A stretch of DNA of 64,000 bases from Paenibacillus mesophilus (GTDB lineage Bacteria > Bacillota > Bacilli > Paenibacillales > NBRC-103111): NCBI RefSeq assembly GCF_005938385.1, contig NZ_VCRA01000004.1, positions 62,001-126,000 of the forward strand. The letters are read 5' to 3'. The position numbers and the translations under genes were made by a program. Shown piece by piece: positions 15,849 through 24,946 of the stretch. The notes beneath the pieces were generated by a model, which was not told the DNA's origin, did not search any database, and saw nothing but the letters and a program-made list of their open reading frames with translations. Position 1 is the first letter of the stretch, and each line of letters opens with the position of its first letter.

Positions 15849-18194
15849 CGCCTCGCTTCGCGCCTTGCGGTACTCGCCGGGGGTCATGCCGACGCATTCG
15901 CGGAACAGCTTGATGAAATAGTCGCTTTTCAAATAGCCGACCCGTTCGCCGATTTCCTTGATTTTCAAATCCGTTTCGAGCAGAAGCTCCTTTCCTTTGT
16001 CCATGCGCGCTTTCGTCATATAATCGGTAAACGATTGCCCGGTATTTTCCTTGAAAATCCGGCTCAAATACGACGGATTGAGACGAAGCCTGTCGGCGAT
16101 CTGGACGAGCGACAGCGGCTTGTCGAGCTCGCTTGCGATGATTCGAACCGCTTGGTCGACGTACCGGTTGTTTTTCTCCCGAAAAGCCGTACCGAAGCCG
16201 GAAGCCAGCGCCGCAACCAGCTTGCGCAGCCACTGCACCGCTTCTTGAAGATCGTCTTTATGGAGAAGCGCTTCGTATAGGTTGTTCTTCTCGCCGGCGA
16301 GCGCGGACAGATCGATGTTCGACCGGCCCGAGGTCGCGACCAGACTGCCGAGTAGCCGCATGAGCGCGTATTGGATTTGGCGGACGTGCACCCTTCCTTT
16401 CTCCCCGCTGATCTCCCTGACGATCTGATCGAGCAGCCGCAGCGCCTGATCCGCATCCCCGTTCACGATGTGCGTGTTCAGCGCCTCTTCCTTGTCGGAC
16501 GGATAATGGAGCGGCGCGGTCCCTTCCAGCCTGACGTCCTCGATATAAATGACTTGGCCCGTTCCGACGATTCCCCGGTACCGCAGCGCCTCGACCGCCT
16601 CCGCGTATGCCCTGTCGAGTTCGCCGGCGTGAGCGCACGACTTGCCGATGCCGATGGAGCAGCCGATCCCGAGCCGTTCCCCGATCGTGCGGATCAGCAG
16701 GTCCGCGCTTGCGAACAAGTCGGATAACGCGTCGGGGCGGCCGTTGACGATCACGACGAATGTCCCGTCCGCGGCTTCGCACACCATCCGTTTCCAGTCC
16801 GCGGGAAGGACCGATCCGATCGCATCCTTCAGGCGCACCTTGTTCAAGCTTTCGCTTTCCGCATCGGCCTGCCGGCTGTCCGAGCGTTCCGGTACTACGG
16901 CCATCAGCAGCAGCTGCTCCAATTCGATGTCGAAGCCGAGATAGTCGAGCCGCTCCCTCATATATTCGTTCTCGTATGCATGCTGGCGGAGCAGCGAGCG
17001 GACGAACGTTTCTTTATAGGCGGGCAAGCTTTCCTTGAGCCGGTGCCGCAAGCTCGAGCGGTCCTCGAACGCCTCTTCGAAGCTGCTGCGGATCACTTGC
17101 CATTCGCCCGTCGTGACGGTTGCGTAGCGGTCGTCCGTGCTTTTGATAAACTGCAGCATGCGGCGGATCGGCGCATAGATATGACGCGCGAGCAGCAGCG
17201 CCAGAAGGCAAGCGGCGGCGGCCAGCACGCAGCAGTACAGCACGATCATGCTCTTCACCTTGGCGACGCTGCGGTACAACTCGCCGAGCGGCGAAGCGAA
17301 CACGAACGTCCAGCCGAGCCGATCCGATTTGACCCATGTGACGAACAGACGCTCCCCTTCCGCCTCCTCCTCGAAAAAGCTCGGCCCGTCGCCGTTATCG
17401 TTTTGCCAGAACGGGCTGTTGCCGATCCGGACGTTCATCGGATTCCCGGAATCGTAGAGCATCGGCTTACCGCCCGACGACAAGACGAAGAAGGGGCGGT
17501 TCGTTTCGCTGCCCGTCTTGCCCGCGAAGCTCTCGTAAATTCGATCCGCGTCGAGGTTGATGACGAGCACGTTTCCTTGGATCGACGTTTTGTATACGAG
17601 CGGAATTACATTCAGGGCGGCGCCCTCCGCCGTCTTGGCGCTCCTCATGTCGAGAATCATCGGCAGCGCCGGATCGCCGGCCGGGAACCGGTTCCAGCCT
17701 TCGTCGTAGAAGCGGCTGGGATCGTACACCAGCGAATCGGACGTCATGATCAGTTTTTTGACGCTGTCGAAGTAATAGACCGAATGGATGAACTCGTTCG
17801 ACAGCTTCAAGGCGCGCAAGTTGCTTAGCGCCTGTTTTTTGCCGTTCAAGTAAGATTCCAGCGCGGGCAAGTCCTCGTCCTTCAGCTCCCCCGTCAGCAT
17901 CTCGTAGTACGCGCCGCGCGGAAACAGCTCGAATTGGCGCATCGTCGTGCCTTCCAGCGTCAGCTGTCGGAAGCTGTTCCCGATTTGATCGATCATCATT
18001 TCCATCGCATTGGCGGTCTGGTTCAAATAGTTGCCGTTGGCCTGGCGCAGCTCCTGCTGGACGGTGGATTTGACGTTCTGGTAATACACGATGCTGGTTG
18101 CGAGCATAGGCAGCAAAGACAAGATCAGCGTAACGACGATCACTTTGTAGTAAAAATGGCGCGTTTGAACGTTATGAAGCCATTTCATCCGCAT
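15846..18194 (-). CDS. Membrane-anchored AraC-family regulator (YesS-like)
   Basis: 782 residues. TM1 is at ~13-35 (FYYKVIVVTLILSLLPMLATSIVYY), an extracellular sensor region of the Cache type spans ~40-300, and TM2 is at ~305-325 (MIVLYCCVLAAAACLLALLLA). A cytoplasmic linker follows, then a C-terminal AraC/XylS DNA-binding domain (~680-782: LSLVQIADRLRLNPSYLSRIFKENTGQSF, then IKEIGERVGYLKSDYFIKLFRECVGMTPGEYRKARSEA). It presumably senses an external sugar or a liganded binding protein and activates both flanking binding-protein promoters, which share direct repeats. The start has GAGGTG 8 bases upstream, and a full cre box lies upstream. Confidence 0.92.
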   Translation of the reverse strand: MRMKWLHNVQTRHFYYKVIVVTLILSLLPMLATSIVYYQNVKSTVQQELRQANGNYLNQTANAMEMMIDQIGNSFRQLTLEGTTMRQFELFPRGAYYEMLTGELKDEDLPALESYLNGKKQALSNLRALKLSNEFIHSVYYFDSVKKLIMTSDSLVYDPSRFYDEGWNRFPAGDPALPMILDMRSAKTAEGAALNVIPLVYKTSIQGNVLVINLDADRIYESFAGKTGSETNRPFFVLSSGGKPMLYDSGNPMNVRIGNSPFWQNDNGDGPSFFEEEAEGERLFVTWVKSDRLGWTFVFASPLGELYRSVAKVKSMIVLYCCVLAAAACLLALLLARHIYAPIRRMLQFIKSTDDRYATVTTGEWQVIRSSFEEAFEDRSSLRHRLKESLPAYKETFVRSLLRQHAYENEYMRERLDYLGFDIELEQLLLMAVVPERSDSRQADAESESLNKVRLKDAIGSVLPADWKRMVCEAADGTFVVIVNGRPDALSDLFASADLLIRTIGERLGIGCSIGIGKSCAHAGELDRAYAEAVEALRYRGIVGTGQVIYIEDVRLEGTAPLHYPSDKEEALNTHIVNGDADQALRLLDQIVREISGEKGRVHVRQIQYALMRLLGSLVATSGRSNIDLSALAGEKNNLYEALLHKDDLQEAVQWLRKLVAALASGFGTAFREKNNRYVDQAVRIIASELDKPLSLVQIADRLRLNPSYLSRIFKENTGQSFTDYMTKARMDKGKELLLETDLKIKEIGERVGYLKSDYFIKLFRECVGMTPGEYRKARSEA

Positions 18195-18221
18195 ATGGGC
18201 GTCACCTCGAATCCGTTTACA

Positions 18222-18236
18222 ATGTAAGCGATTGCA
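18222..18236. promoter_or_regulatory. cre box upstream of the AraC-family regulator
   Basis: ATGTAAGCGATTGCA matches all defined positions of WTGNAANCGNWNNCW. It lies ~30 bp before the regulator's start codon, so CcpA repression of the regulator is likely. This would place the whole double module under carbon catabolite control. Confidence 0.65.
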
Positions 18237-18376
18237 ACATGGTTGATGAACATTCCCAAGCCGCCCCCGCCCCTTCTATATGATGGTATGACCAAAAATT
18301 TGGCGTTATTCTAAGAGTAGCCTATCGGCCGGAAGGACGCAACCGTGGAATCGTCGTTTCGTACGGTATATCCCGA

Positions 18377-18562
18377 TAAATCGTCCGATTTGCGGATACC
18401 GCAACGATGACATGCATACCACGATGATGAGAAAGTCATCGCGAAGGGGTCCGGAGTCATCGCTGCGGCATTCCCTTGTGAAGCCCTGCGACCTATACTG
18501 CAATCACAGTGCACTGTGCGTCGTCGCGAAACGCATTGTTGGCAGGTTTGAAAACGATTACG
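18377..18562 (+). repeat. Regulatory inverted repeat, right copy (promoter region of the second binding protein)
   Basis: Inverted counterpart of 15662-15848. It contains direct repeats GTCATCGC at 18435-18442 and 18456-18463 (21 bp apart), TATACT at 18494-18499, the perfect palindrome CACAGTGCACTGTG at 18505-18518, and the cre-like TTGAAAACGATTACG at 18548-18562. The conserved order relative to both binding-protein genes indicates that the same regulator drives both. Confidence 0.75.
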
Positions 18563-18617
18563 TAAGGAGCTGCGGGGCGAATCACCCGCAAATCAACTGT
18601 TTGGGGGGTAACAAGTC

Positions 18618-19973
18618 ATGCTCAGTAAAATCAAAGGAAAGATGATGATCGTTCTCATGCCGATGTGTCTCGTTTCGACGCTGGCGGGTTGCGGTAAAGG
18701 AGCAGACCGGCCGGCACAGCCTTCCGCGAACCCACCGGCGGGTATGGGCGTGCAGGAAGCGCAGAAGATCGCCGACAAACCGTCGGAAGTGACGATTACC
18801 TATCCGGCCACCGGAGAAAAAACCGATCTGCTCATCGAAAGATACGGCAACCAAATCCAGAAGAAATTTCCGAACTATAGGTTGAAGTACATTCCGAGGG
18901 TGGCGGCGGAGGGTACGAATTATTACGCATCCGTGCTCGCGAACAAGGAGCCGATCGACATTTTGATCGCTTCGCTTCCCACGACCAGCATTTTTCTCAC
19001 GAACCTGAAGCTGGAGAACGATATCAGCGACCTTATCAAAAAGTATAACTACGACTTGTCCAAGCTCGAGCCGTCGCTTGTGGATATTCAGCGGAAGATA
19101 GCGGGCGGAGGGATTTACGGGCTTCCGTCGACAGTCGGAAACATAGTGTTTCTTTATAACAAGGCGCTGTTCGACAAATTCGGCGTTCCTTACCCGAAGG
19201 ACGGGATGACGTGGGATGACATATACGATCTCGCGCGCCGAATGACCCGCACGGAAGACGGCCGGGAGTACAAAGGAATCGTGTTTGAATTTGACCAGTT
19301 GATGGACCGCAACCAGTTGTCGGCCCCGTATTTCGAGGAGAAAACATACAAAGCGATGTTTATGGAGGATCACTTTATCCGGGCATTCGACAATTTGGCC
19401 CGCTTTTACAAAATTCCCGGAAACGGTCTGCCGAACAACAAGTACAGCAGTCCGATCAATCTGTTCACCGACAGCCAGACGGCGGCCATGTTCATGGGCC
19501 CGAGCGGCCACGTCCGAGCGGCGGCGCAGAAAATACCGGACTGGAACGCAGTATCTGTGCCGGTTTTCAAGGACAAACCGGGTGTAGGTTTTCAGTCGAC
19601 TCCGGAGTATTTTTATATTACGAGCACGAGCAAAGAGCGGGATGCGGCGTTCCAGGTGCTCGCTTACATCGCTTCGGATGAGTTCCAGGAATGGATGGGA
19701 AGATCGCTCGCTTTAATGCCCGGGATGAAAAATACGGACCGCATCATGCAAAGTTTCGGCGCGGAGCTGCCCGGGTTCCAAGGAAAGAACGTCAAATCGC
19801 TCGTTCCTCCCAAGAATGCGGCTATGGCCGTGCCGACGCCGTTCACGATTACGGGGAACACGGAAATGCAAAAAGCGATCAGCGAATACAGCTCGGGCAA
19901 TGACGTGAACACCGTGCTGCGGGAAGCCGCCGAACGGGCAGACAAGCAAATTGCCGCCACGTCAGGTAAATAA
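18618..19973 (+). CDS. Extracellular solute-binding lipoprotein (family 1)
   Basis: 451 residues. The signal MLSKIKGKMMIVLMPMCLVSTLAGC has the lipobox STLAGC. Type 1 binding-protein features are DILIASLPTTSIFL, GIYGLPSTVGNIVFLYNKALFDKFGVPYPKDGMTWDDIYDLARRMT and a C-terminal YIASDEFQEWMGR. No permease genes follow; instead a Tat-exported protein does. It may therefore share the permeases of the opposite operon or act as a sensor partner for the membrane AraC regulator. GGGGGG precedes the ATG by 9 bases. Confidence 0.88.
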   Translation: MLSKIKGKMMIVLMPMCLVSTLAGCGKGADRPAQPSANPPAGMGVQEAQKIADKPSEVTITYPATGEKTDLLIERYGNQIQKKFPNYRLKYIPRVAAEGTNYYASVLANKEPIDILIASLPTTSIFLTNLKLENDISDLIKKYNYDLSKLEPSLVDIQRKIAGGGIYGLPSTVGNIVFLYNKALFDKFGVPYPKDGMTWDDIYDLARRMTRTEDGREYKGIVFEFDQLMDRNQLSAPYFEEKTYKAMFMEDHFIRAFDNLARFYKIPGNGLPNNKYSSPINLFTDSQTAAMFMGPSGHVRAAAQKIPDWNAVSVPVFKDKPGVGFQSTPEYFYITSTSKERDAAFQVLAYIASDEFQEWMGRSLALMPGMKNTDRIMQSFGAELPGFQGKNVKSLVPPKNAAMAVPTPFTITGNTEMQKAISEYSSGNDVNTVLREAAERADKQIAATSGK

Positions 19974-20007
19974 ACCGTAAGGAATAATGAATACGGAGGT
20001 TGTTGCG

Positions 20008-22734
20008 ATGTCAGAAAATAGGGATGACAAACCGATGTCGAACGAAGAAAGCCCTCTGATCTCGAGAAGAACGATGCTGGCATCGATCGGATTGTCCGGG
20101 ATGGCTTTGGCGATGGGCAGCACACTCGGAGGAGCAGTTGGGGCTGATTCTCATACTGTAACCGCTGCTAGTTATGGCACAGGCAAGTATCTTGATTCGG
20201 TAATTATAACCGTAGATTCAATTGCGGCATTGCGTCAATTCGCGCCAAAAAGCGGCTATAGCGTTGTGCGAACTGCATCCTACTACGCCGGAATGGGCAA
20301 GGGCGGAAACGAGTTCGTTTGGGCTGCAAGTTCGACGGAACCCGACAATGGAGGTTCTATTATCGCAGTAGACGGCCTTGCAGCAGGTCGCTGGAAATCG
20401 ACGCAGTACAAGCTGAATCCATTCCAGTTTGGCGCTTATGGCGATCTGCTCATAGACCAATCTGTAGAAGTGTTTACTAACGCTAATATAATTAGCGGGC
20501 ATGATGATACGGATGCGTTTCAGCGAATGTTAAATACGGTTCAATATACAGCGTACCGAAACAACATCTCTAAAATGAAGTACGGTGCAACTGTAAATCA
20601 TGTATTTGAAGTGCATGATGCTGCTTATTATGTGCGCGACACATTGTATGTCCGGTCCGGCACTGACATTGAATTTTTGGGTAATGCCGCGATTTTCTTC
20701 GACCCGACGACATCCAAGGATTTATTTAGTCCGAATTATCAAGAAATGGCAGTCGCCTTTGCTGTAAAAACCGGATGGAATGCGCAAACGATAGTAGGCA
20801 TTCGGCTCAAAGGCGGGGTTTACGTCGGAAACGTCACCAAGACATCAACGGTTCACGCTAACCGATGTTTTAATGGCGCGAATGCTTACAAATGGGTAAT
20901 CGATAATGTGCTTGTCGAACGATTTGCAATCGGCTGTCATCTGTACCCGCTGGATACTTCCCCGTGGACCGGCACCCGTCGAGGCAACTTCTATGAAAAT
21001 GAATTGCGAAACTGCGCATTCCACGAATGCTTGCTAGGGTTCTGGAACCAAGCAAACGTAACACAATGCACCAATTTAACAGTTGGCGGCGGTTATATTG
21101 TCGGCGGCGCAGGTGCTGCAAACATTGCAGACTACTACGTACGCAACGAGGGCGGGGGTTTATCCGTAAACGGTTTTAATGTTGCACCTGCCGGAGCTGC
21201 TGTAAAACCTGCCAAGGCGGTTGTTTATGATACGTGTGCCGGCTCTTTCTGGGGAGGAGGTTATACCGAGTATTTCAATTACTTCTTTGAATTAAACCCG
21301 GTGCATCGCTGGGGCGGTTTTTCTTTCAAGTCGAATGTGACTTATAAAGAAACGGAAGATTGCTACATTAAATTCACGGAAGGCTACTTCGCCAAGTATG
21401 ACTATGCTGCAAAAACTTGGACAGAGACGGATAACCCTACCGAGGGGCACAACCAATTATTAATGTCTTCCGCTTTCGACTTCGGACGAAACCCGCAGCT
21501 TATTGACGATTTTTTCGAGTTCCTGCCTCAGTACGATTTCAAATACGGCATGTATGGCGTTCGCATGAACGGTAATACCGTCAATAAAAAGCTTGTTTAT
21601 GATGTAAAGCGTTTTGAATCCGTATGGACAGGTTTTACAAGCAGGAACGGTATTCGCTTGTGGAATAAAGGGAGCGAGGGTGCAGAACTTGCCTTCCCTA
21701 TCAAAAACAAGCAGTTGGACGCATATGTTTGCATTCTTTACAGAGAAATAGCGCCTTTCGACCCGCGTAACTTTAAGCTGAACGTTCTGGAGTACAACGG
21801 CACAAACAAACGAATAACCGTGGGTGATGATGTGGTTGATTACGGCAACGGGTGGAAATTGGCGACAGTTCGCAATGTCAACGAGCTTGTAAACAAAGGC
21901 AATTTTATCATCACTTTGCCGGTCGGCACTCGTATCGAAATCGAGCACATCGGAGCTTACGCAAGCGGATTCCCGATTGCTCCGGTGTATATGCAGTATG
22001 AACCGAAGGTCGATAGCCGAAACGCATTTAGTCTGAATACGAATTACAGCGGCGGCAAGTTTGCGGTCGGCGACTTCATGTATCCGGTCAATACGACAAA
22101 CTCAAGCAATGTCGCACTTAACGAGCAAAAGATTAACTTCAGTCTTTGTGTCCAAGAAGGCACATTAAAGCCGGCAACCGATATGGCGCAATACAGCAGC
22201 TTGGCAACAGCTGCGACAGTCGCAACAGAGGCCCCGAATCTTATCAATCTGGCAACCGGTTCGTTTGTGCTTGATACTTATTATGGTGTTGGAGATTGGA
22301 TTGCCGTAACACAAAACGGAACAACGCAGCAATGCAAGATTGTCGGGCGTGTCTTCGATGCGAACGGTCAACCGACAAGCCAAGTGATCATTGATAAAAC
22401 CATTAACAACGGGACCGCTACAGTAGCACTAGGCCAAGCACCGATTTATAGAAATGTATTTCAAAAGATAGTTAGACGCTCTCTGCCTTTCGCCCCGCCT
22501 TCCGTAGCCGCGAACACGACCAACTCGTCTAATGTTGCTCAGTCGTTTGCGTCGGTCGGTAACGTAGTAGATTCGTTTTTTGAAGGCGACCTAAAAGGCA
22601 CACGAATGTATGCGAAAGTAACCGCTGCCAACACCATCACGGTTTATCATGAGAACCCGACATCGGCTGCTGTAGATGTGTCCGCAGCGACGTTAACGCT
22701 GGTTATCTATACAAGCGGGAATGAGATGGCTTAG
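20008..22734 (+). CDS. Tat-exported beta-helix / phage tailspike-like protein
   Basis: 908 residues from the ATG at 20008, which has GGAGG 8 bases upstream; another ATG at 19987 is weaker. The N-terminus has a twin-arginine signal (SRRTMLASIGLSGMALAMGS). The body resembles tailspike or pectate-lyase-superfamily proteins: an N-terminal YVVRTASYYAG...GGNEFVWAASS-like head region, FGAYGD...DDTDAFQRMLNT, then Gly/Asn-rich parallel beta-helix turns. The C-terminal half has Thr/Val/Asn-rich trimer-like repeats. Composition is visibly more AT-rich and codon use differs from the flanking lipoprotein gene after about codon 45. This suggests a tailspike body joined to a host Tat signal. A polysaccharide-degrading or -binding role fits the context but is inferred. 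Confidence 0.65.
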   Translation: MSENRDDKPMSNEESPLISRRTMLASIGLSGMALAMGSTLGGAVGADSHTVTAASYGTGKYLDSVIITVDSIAALRQFAPKSGYSVVRTASYYAGMGKGGNEFVWAASSTEPDNGGSIIAVDGLAAGRWKSTQYKLNPFQFGAYGDLLIDQSVEVFTNANIISGHDDTDAFQRMLNTVQYTAYRNNISKMKYGATVNHVFEVHDAAYYVRDTLYVRSGTDIEFLGNAAIFFDPTTSKDLFSPNYQEMAVAFAVKTGWNAQTIVGIRLKGGVYVGNVTKTSTVHANRCFNGANAYKWVIDNVLVERFAIGCHLYPLDTSPWTGTRRGNFYENELRNCAFHECLLGFWNQANVTQCTNLTVGGGYIVGGAGAANIADYYVRNEGGGLSVNGFNVAPAGAAVKPAKAVVYDTCAGSFWGGGYTEYFNYFFELNPVHRWGGFSFKSNVTYKETEDCYIKFTEGYFAKYDYAAKTWTETDNPTEGHNQLLMSSAFDFGRNPQLIDDFFEFLPQYDFKYGMYGVRMNGNTVNKKLVYDVKRFESVWTGFTSRNGIRLWNKGSEGAELAFPIKNKQLDAYVCILYREIAPFDPRNFKLNVLEYNGTNKRITVGDDVVDYGNGWKLATVRNVNELVNKGNFIITLPVGTRIEIEHIGAYASGFPIAPVYMQYEPKVDSRNAFSLNTNYSGGKFAVGDFMYPVNTTNSSNVALNEQKINFSLCVQEGTLKPATDMAQYSSLATAATVATEAPNLINLATGSFVLDTYYGVGDWIAVTQNGTTQQCKIVGRVFDANGQPTSQVIIDKTINNGTATVALGQAPIYRNVFQKIVRRSLPFAPPSVAANTTNSSNVAQSFASVGNVVDSFFEGDLKGTRMYAKVTAANTITVYHENPTSAAVDVSAATLTLVIYTSGNEMA

Positions 22735-22764
22735 CCATAGCAGATGCAACGTAACCGAGAAAAC

Positions 22765-22811
22765 AAAAAGAAACCTTGAGAGGCATACAGCCGATCAAGG
22801 TTTCTTTTTTA
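22765..22811. terminator. Strong terminator after the Tat-exported protein
   Basis: AGAAACCTTGA pairs perfectly with TCAAGGTTTCT, followed by TTTTT; on the other strand an A/T-rich tract also follows. The CCTTGA/TCAAGG core is shared with the terminators at 26346 and 33596. Confidence 0.88.
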
Positions 22812-22823
22812 CATTCCTATAAA

Positions 22824-23015
22824 TCAGGCACCTCCCGCTTTGCTCGCAGGAGCAGGGAGACGATACAAGTCCGCGGCATTTTGGTAAAAAATCCGCAGTT
22901 TCATTTCGCTGTCCATCTTCGGAAACGCAAGCAGCGGCGAATCGAAGTCCCAGTGCGGGTAGTCGCTGGCAAACATCAAATTTTCGCGGGCGCTGATCGC
23001 TTCCATCATCGGCAT
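22824..23015 (-). pseudogene. C-terminal scar of an amidohydrolase-family gene
   Basis: The 63-residue frame contains ENLMFASDYPHWDFDSP and LRIFYQNAADLYRLP, the C-terminal end of amidohydrolase-2 (metal-dependent hydrolase) proteins with the metal-site Asp in SDYPHWD. The N-terminal ~80% is missing, and the next gene begins within 15 bp, so a deletion junction lies near 23020-23030. Confidence 0.7.
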
Positions 23016-23028
23016 GAACAGCTCTATA

Positions 23029-23502
23029 TTACTGGAATTCCTCGTCTTCTAACGCATCTAAGAGTCTATTTATAAAAAATTGCGCAAAACCAGGAGATCT
23101 TTTAGTGCTCTTAGCATGTGCTTTATTCCAGACCAAAACTGGCGCTTCATTTGATTCGGGATCAACGGTATCTGTATCCACGCAGTATAAAAATTCATCG
23201 CAATCTTCAACTACAACGTAAGAAGAGGGAAGTCCGTGGCTATAGTACCTCTCGGTCTCTTTTACCACCGAAGCAAGATCCCCTTTACCCCATCCTAAAA
23301 TATCTACGCCGAACAGACCTCCCCGACCGTAATTTTTAAGAAACCATGTATAGCTATCAGGCAATTTGACATGCAACTCTTCTTCGATTTTCATTACCTT
23401 CTCGTCGGTAATACCACCTGTAAAATCTGTTCCTTTCCGATGTTTGTCAATTAACTCTTTAAGTTGATCAAGAGTAGTCATAGGGCGCACTATTGGCTCC
23501 AT
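23029..23502 (-). CDS. SMI1/KNR4 (SUKH) family immunity protein
   Basis: 157 residues. Family features are ITDEKVMKIEEELHVKLPDSYTWFLKNYGRGGLFGVDILGWGK, then VVVEDCDEFLYCVDTD, then APVLVWNKA. SUKH proteins usually neutralise contact-dependent nuclease or deaminase toxins. The ATG at 23502 overlaps the stop codon of a preceding toxin-tail remnant (TAG at 23490-23492), so translation was coupled to a lost toxin. An internal ATG at 23481 is possible. Confidence 0.8.
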   Translation of the reverse strand: MEPIVRPMTTLDQLKELIDKHRKGTDFTGGITDEKVMKIEEELHVKLPDSYTWFLKNYGRGGLFGVDILGWGKGDLASVVKETERYYSHGLPSSYVVVEDCDEFLYCVDTDTVDPESNEAPVLVWNKAHAKSTKRSPGFAQFFINRLLDALEDEEFQ

Positions 23503-23600
23503 TTCTGAAAGTTTATAATCTCTGTTTCATCGATCGCCATCCAATATTTAATCGCCTTACTTGCAGTATGCGTCCTGCTCAGTAAAGCTCGACAAACAAC
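23490..23600 (-). pseudogene. Probable toxin C-terminal tail remnant
   Basis: An open frame of 36 codons with no start ends in KAIKYWMAIDETEIINFQKWSQ-stop. The stop overlaps the ATG of the SMI1 gene. Position and coupling match the end of a polymorphic toxin followed by its immunity gene. The identity of the toxin is not recognisable from this piece. Confidence 0.45.
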
Positions 23601-23620
23601 TTAATCGTTTGATCTCCCCC

Positions 23621-23860
23621 CTACTTTAACCAGTCATAATCCATCTTAACAATTGAAGCTTCATTGTAGCTGGATCCTTTGGTTTGAAGTAACGTGCTTA
23701 AATCGCGGAAATTATTAATCGATATTATTTCGTCTTCCCATGACGCCTCACATTCATCACAAACGTAAAGAACAAGTTCTAATTCAACAACTTTGCACCT
23801 ATAAACCAAGCCATTCCCATCACACCGAGGACATACTACTTTCCCATTAAATATTTGCAA
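23621..23860 (-). CDS. Small zinc-ribbon-like protein
   Basis: 79 residues from a TTG at 23860 (GAGG 7 bases upstream). Two CxxC pairs, VCPRCDGNG and VCDECEASW, suggest one bound zinc ion. The YRCKVVELELVLYVCDECEASWEDE arrangement is seen in small proteins of immunity arrays. Function unknown; it may be an orphan immunity protein. Confidence 0.55.
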   Translation of the reverse strand: MQIFNGKVVCPRCDGNGLVYRCKVVELELVLYVCDECEASWEDEIISINNFRDLSTLLQTKGSSYNEASIVKMDYDWLK

Positions 23861-23905
23861 AGTTAACACCTCGTAACTACATAGCCCATAGTTTTCTATT
23901 GTTTT

Positions 23906-24241
23906 TCAAAAAGATGACATTATGAATAAAAAAACAATTAGAATTAGCGCGACTATTACTAGGGCTTTCATCTGCGTCCTATCTTTAATTAATGAACTTC
24001 CGTAATAGTAACCAACAGAACCAATTATTCCGAGCACCGAAACTGAAATAATAATACGCGGTTCCCCGTAAAATCTAAATAACAATATTGCTAGCATTGA
24101 CATTAATATACCGAGTAGAGCGTACAGCAGTATATTAAGCCAAATCTTTTTAATATTTAATCTTTGCAGAGGCCCACTTACAATTACACCCAATACAATA
24201 AATGGCATCGAGAACATGGCGATTCCGTTTACAGATATCAT
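23906..24241 (-). CDS. Small integral membrane protein
   Basis: 111 residues with about four hydrophobic helices (SMPFIVLGVIVSG, WLNILLYALLGILMSMLAILL, IIISVSVLGIIGSVGYYYG, ALVIVALILIVFLFIMSSF). The ATG overlaps the stop of a short upstream frame (ATGA). It may be an immunity protein against a membrane-targeting toxin; no family is recognised. Confidence 0.55.
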   Translation of the reverse strand: MISVNGIAMFSMPFIVLGVIVSGPLQRLNIKKIWLNILLYALLGILMSMLAILLFRFYGEPRIIISVSVLGIIGSVGYYYGSSLIKDRTQMKALVIVALILIVFLFIMSSF

Positions 24242-24345
24242 TGCTTTTTAAAATCAATTTGGTTATGTGAAAATACAGTTAATTTAAAAGAAAAGACTGA
24301 AATAAGTATTAGCGAAAAACTGATTCCTGTAATTTTATTTAGCAA
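24238..24345 (-). CDS. Possible small membrane peptide
   Basis: A 35-codon frame begins at a TTG (24345) and contains one hydrophobic segment (ITGISFSLILISVFSFKLTVF). It ends in a TGA that overlaps the ATG of the next gene (ATGA). The frame is open upstream without a start, so it could instead be the N-terminal part of a frameshifted version of the membrane protein. Confidence 0.3.
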   Translation of the reverse strand: MLNKITGISFSLILISVFSFKLTVFSHNQIDFKKQ

Positions 24346-24391
24346 ATAACCACCGCCATTTTTTTCTATAGAACCTACAAAACTTCTGTTT

Positions 24392-24817
24392 CTACTGGCC
24401 CATTACACTATTAAGCCATTCGGCATAGTATTTTGACTGTTTGTCTATATCAACAAATTCAAATCTCTCATCGCAGTCAAAAATATCGACCACATTCGAG
24501 ATTTTAGCTTGTTGACCCATACTTAACTTATAGGCTTTTCTTCCACTTCCCATAGACAATTGCATTCTTGATGGATACACACATTTTGCCGAACCATTGC
24601 ATACAATTTGAATGTTCTCTTTTTCCAATTGCCTTCTTAGTGCTAATAGTGCCGAAAAGAAATTTTCACTTTTGAATTTCATTTCCTTTCCCATAACATT
24701 TGTCTCTACGAGAACCATGTCTTCATCATCAGGTGCTTCTTCATATAGAATTAACTCCTTATAAATTGTTCTTTCTCTATTTAGAAGAAATTTAACGGTC
24801 TTTTTTTCAATCTCCAT
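24392..24817 (-). CDS. Orphan immunity-type protein of unknown family
   Basis: 141 residues, soluble and acidic (LYEEAPDDEDMVLVETNVMGKEMKFKSENFFSALLALRRQLE, ending with DKQSKYYAEWLNSVMGQ). The ATG directly follows the stop codon of a toxin-tail remnant, so it is most likely the cognate immunity protein of a lost toxin. No family is recognised with confidence. Confidence 0.6.
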   Translation of the reverse strand: MEIEKKTVKFLLNRERTIYKELILYEEAPDDEDMVLVETNVMGKEMKFKSENFFSALLALRRQLEKENIQIVCNGSAKCVYPSRMQLSMGSGRKAYKLSMGQQAKISNVVDIFDCDERFEFVDIDKQSKYYAEWLNSVMGQ

Positions 24818-24889
24818 TTAATTGCCTCCATTGAATCCTTTGTTAGGAGTGTATTCTCCTTTGTGGGTACCATCTAAGTAGATAATTTC
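24818..24889 (-). pseudogene. Toxin C-terminal tail remnant
   Basis: The last 23 codons read EIIYLDGTHKGEYTPNKGF and end in GGN-stop, immediately before the immunity ATG. The Gly/Asn/His-rich tail resembles the ends of RHS-borne nuclease toxins. An IS3-family element inserted about 20-30 bp further upstream has removed or separated the rest. Confidence 0.55.
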
Positions 24890-24946
24890 TTATTTCTGAA
24901 GAACAAATGGACCTCTGTCAAGAAAGTGGACACAAAATAAGAGAAC

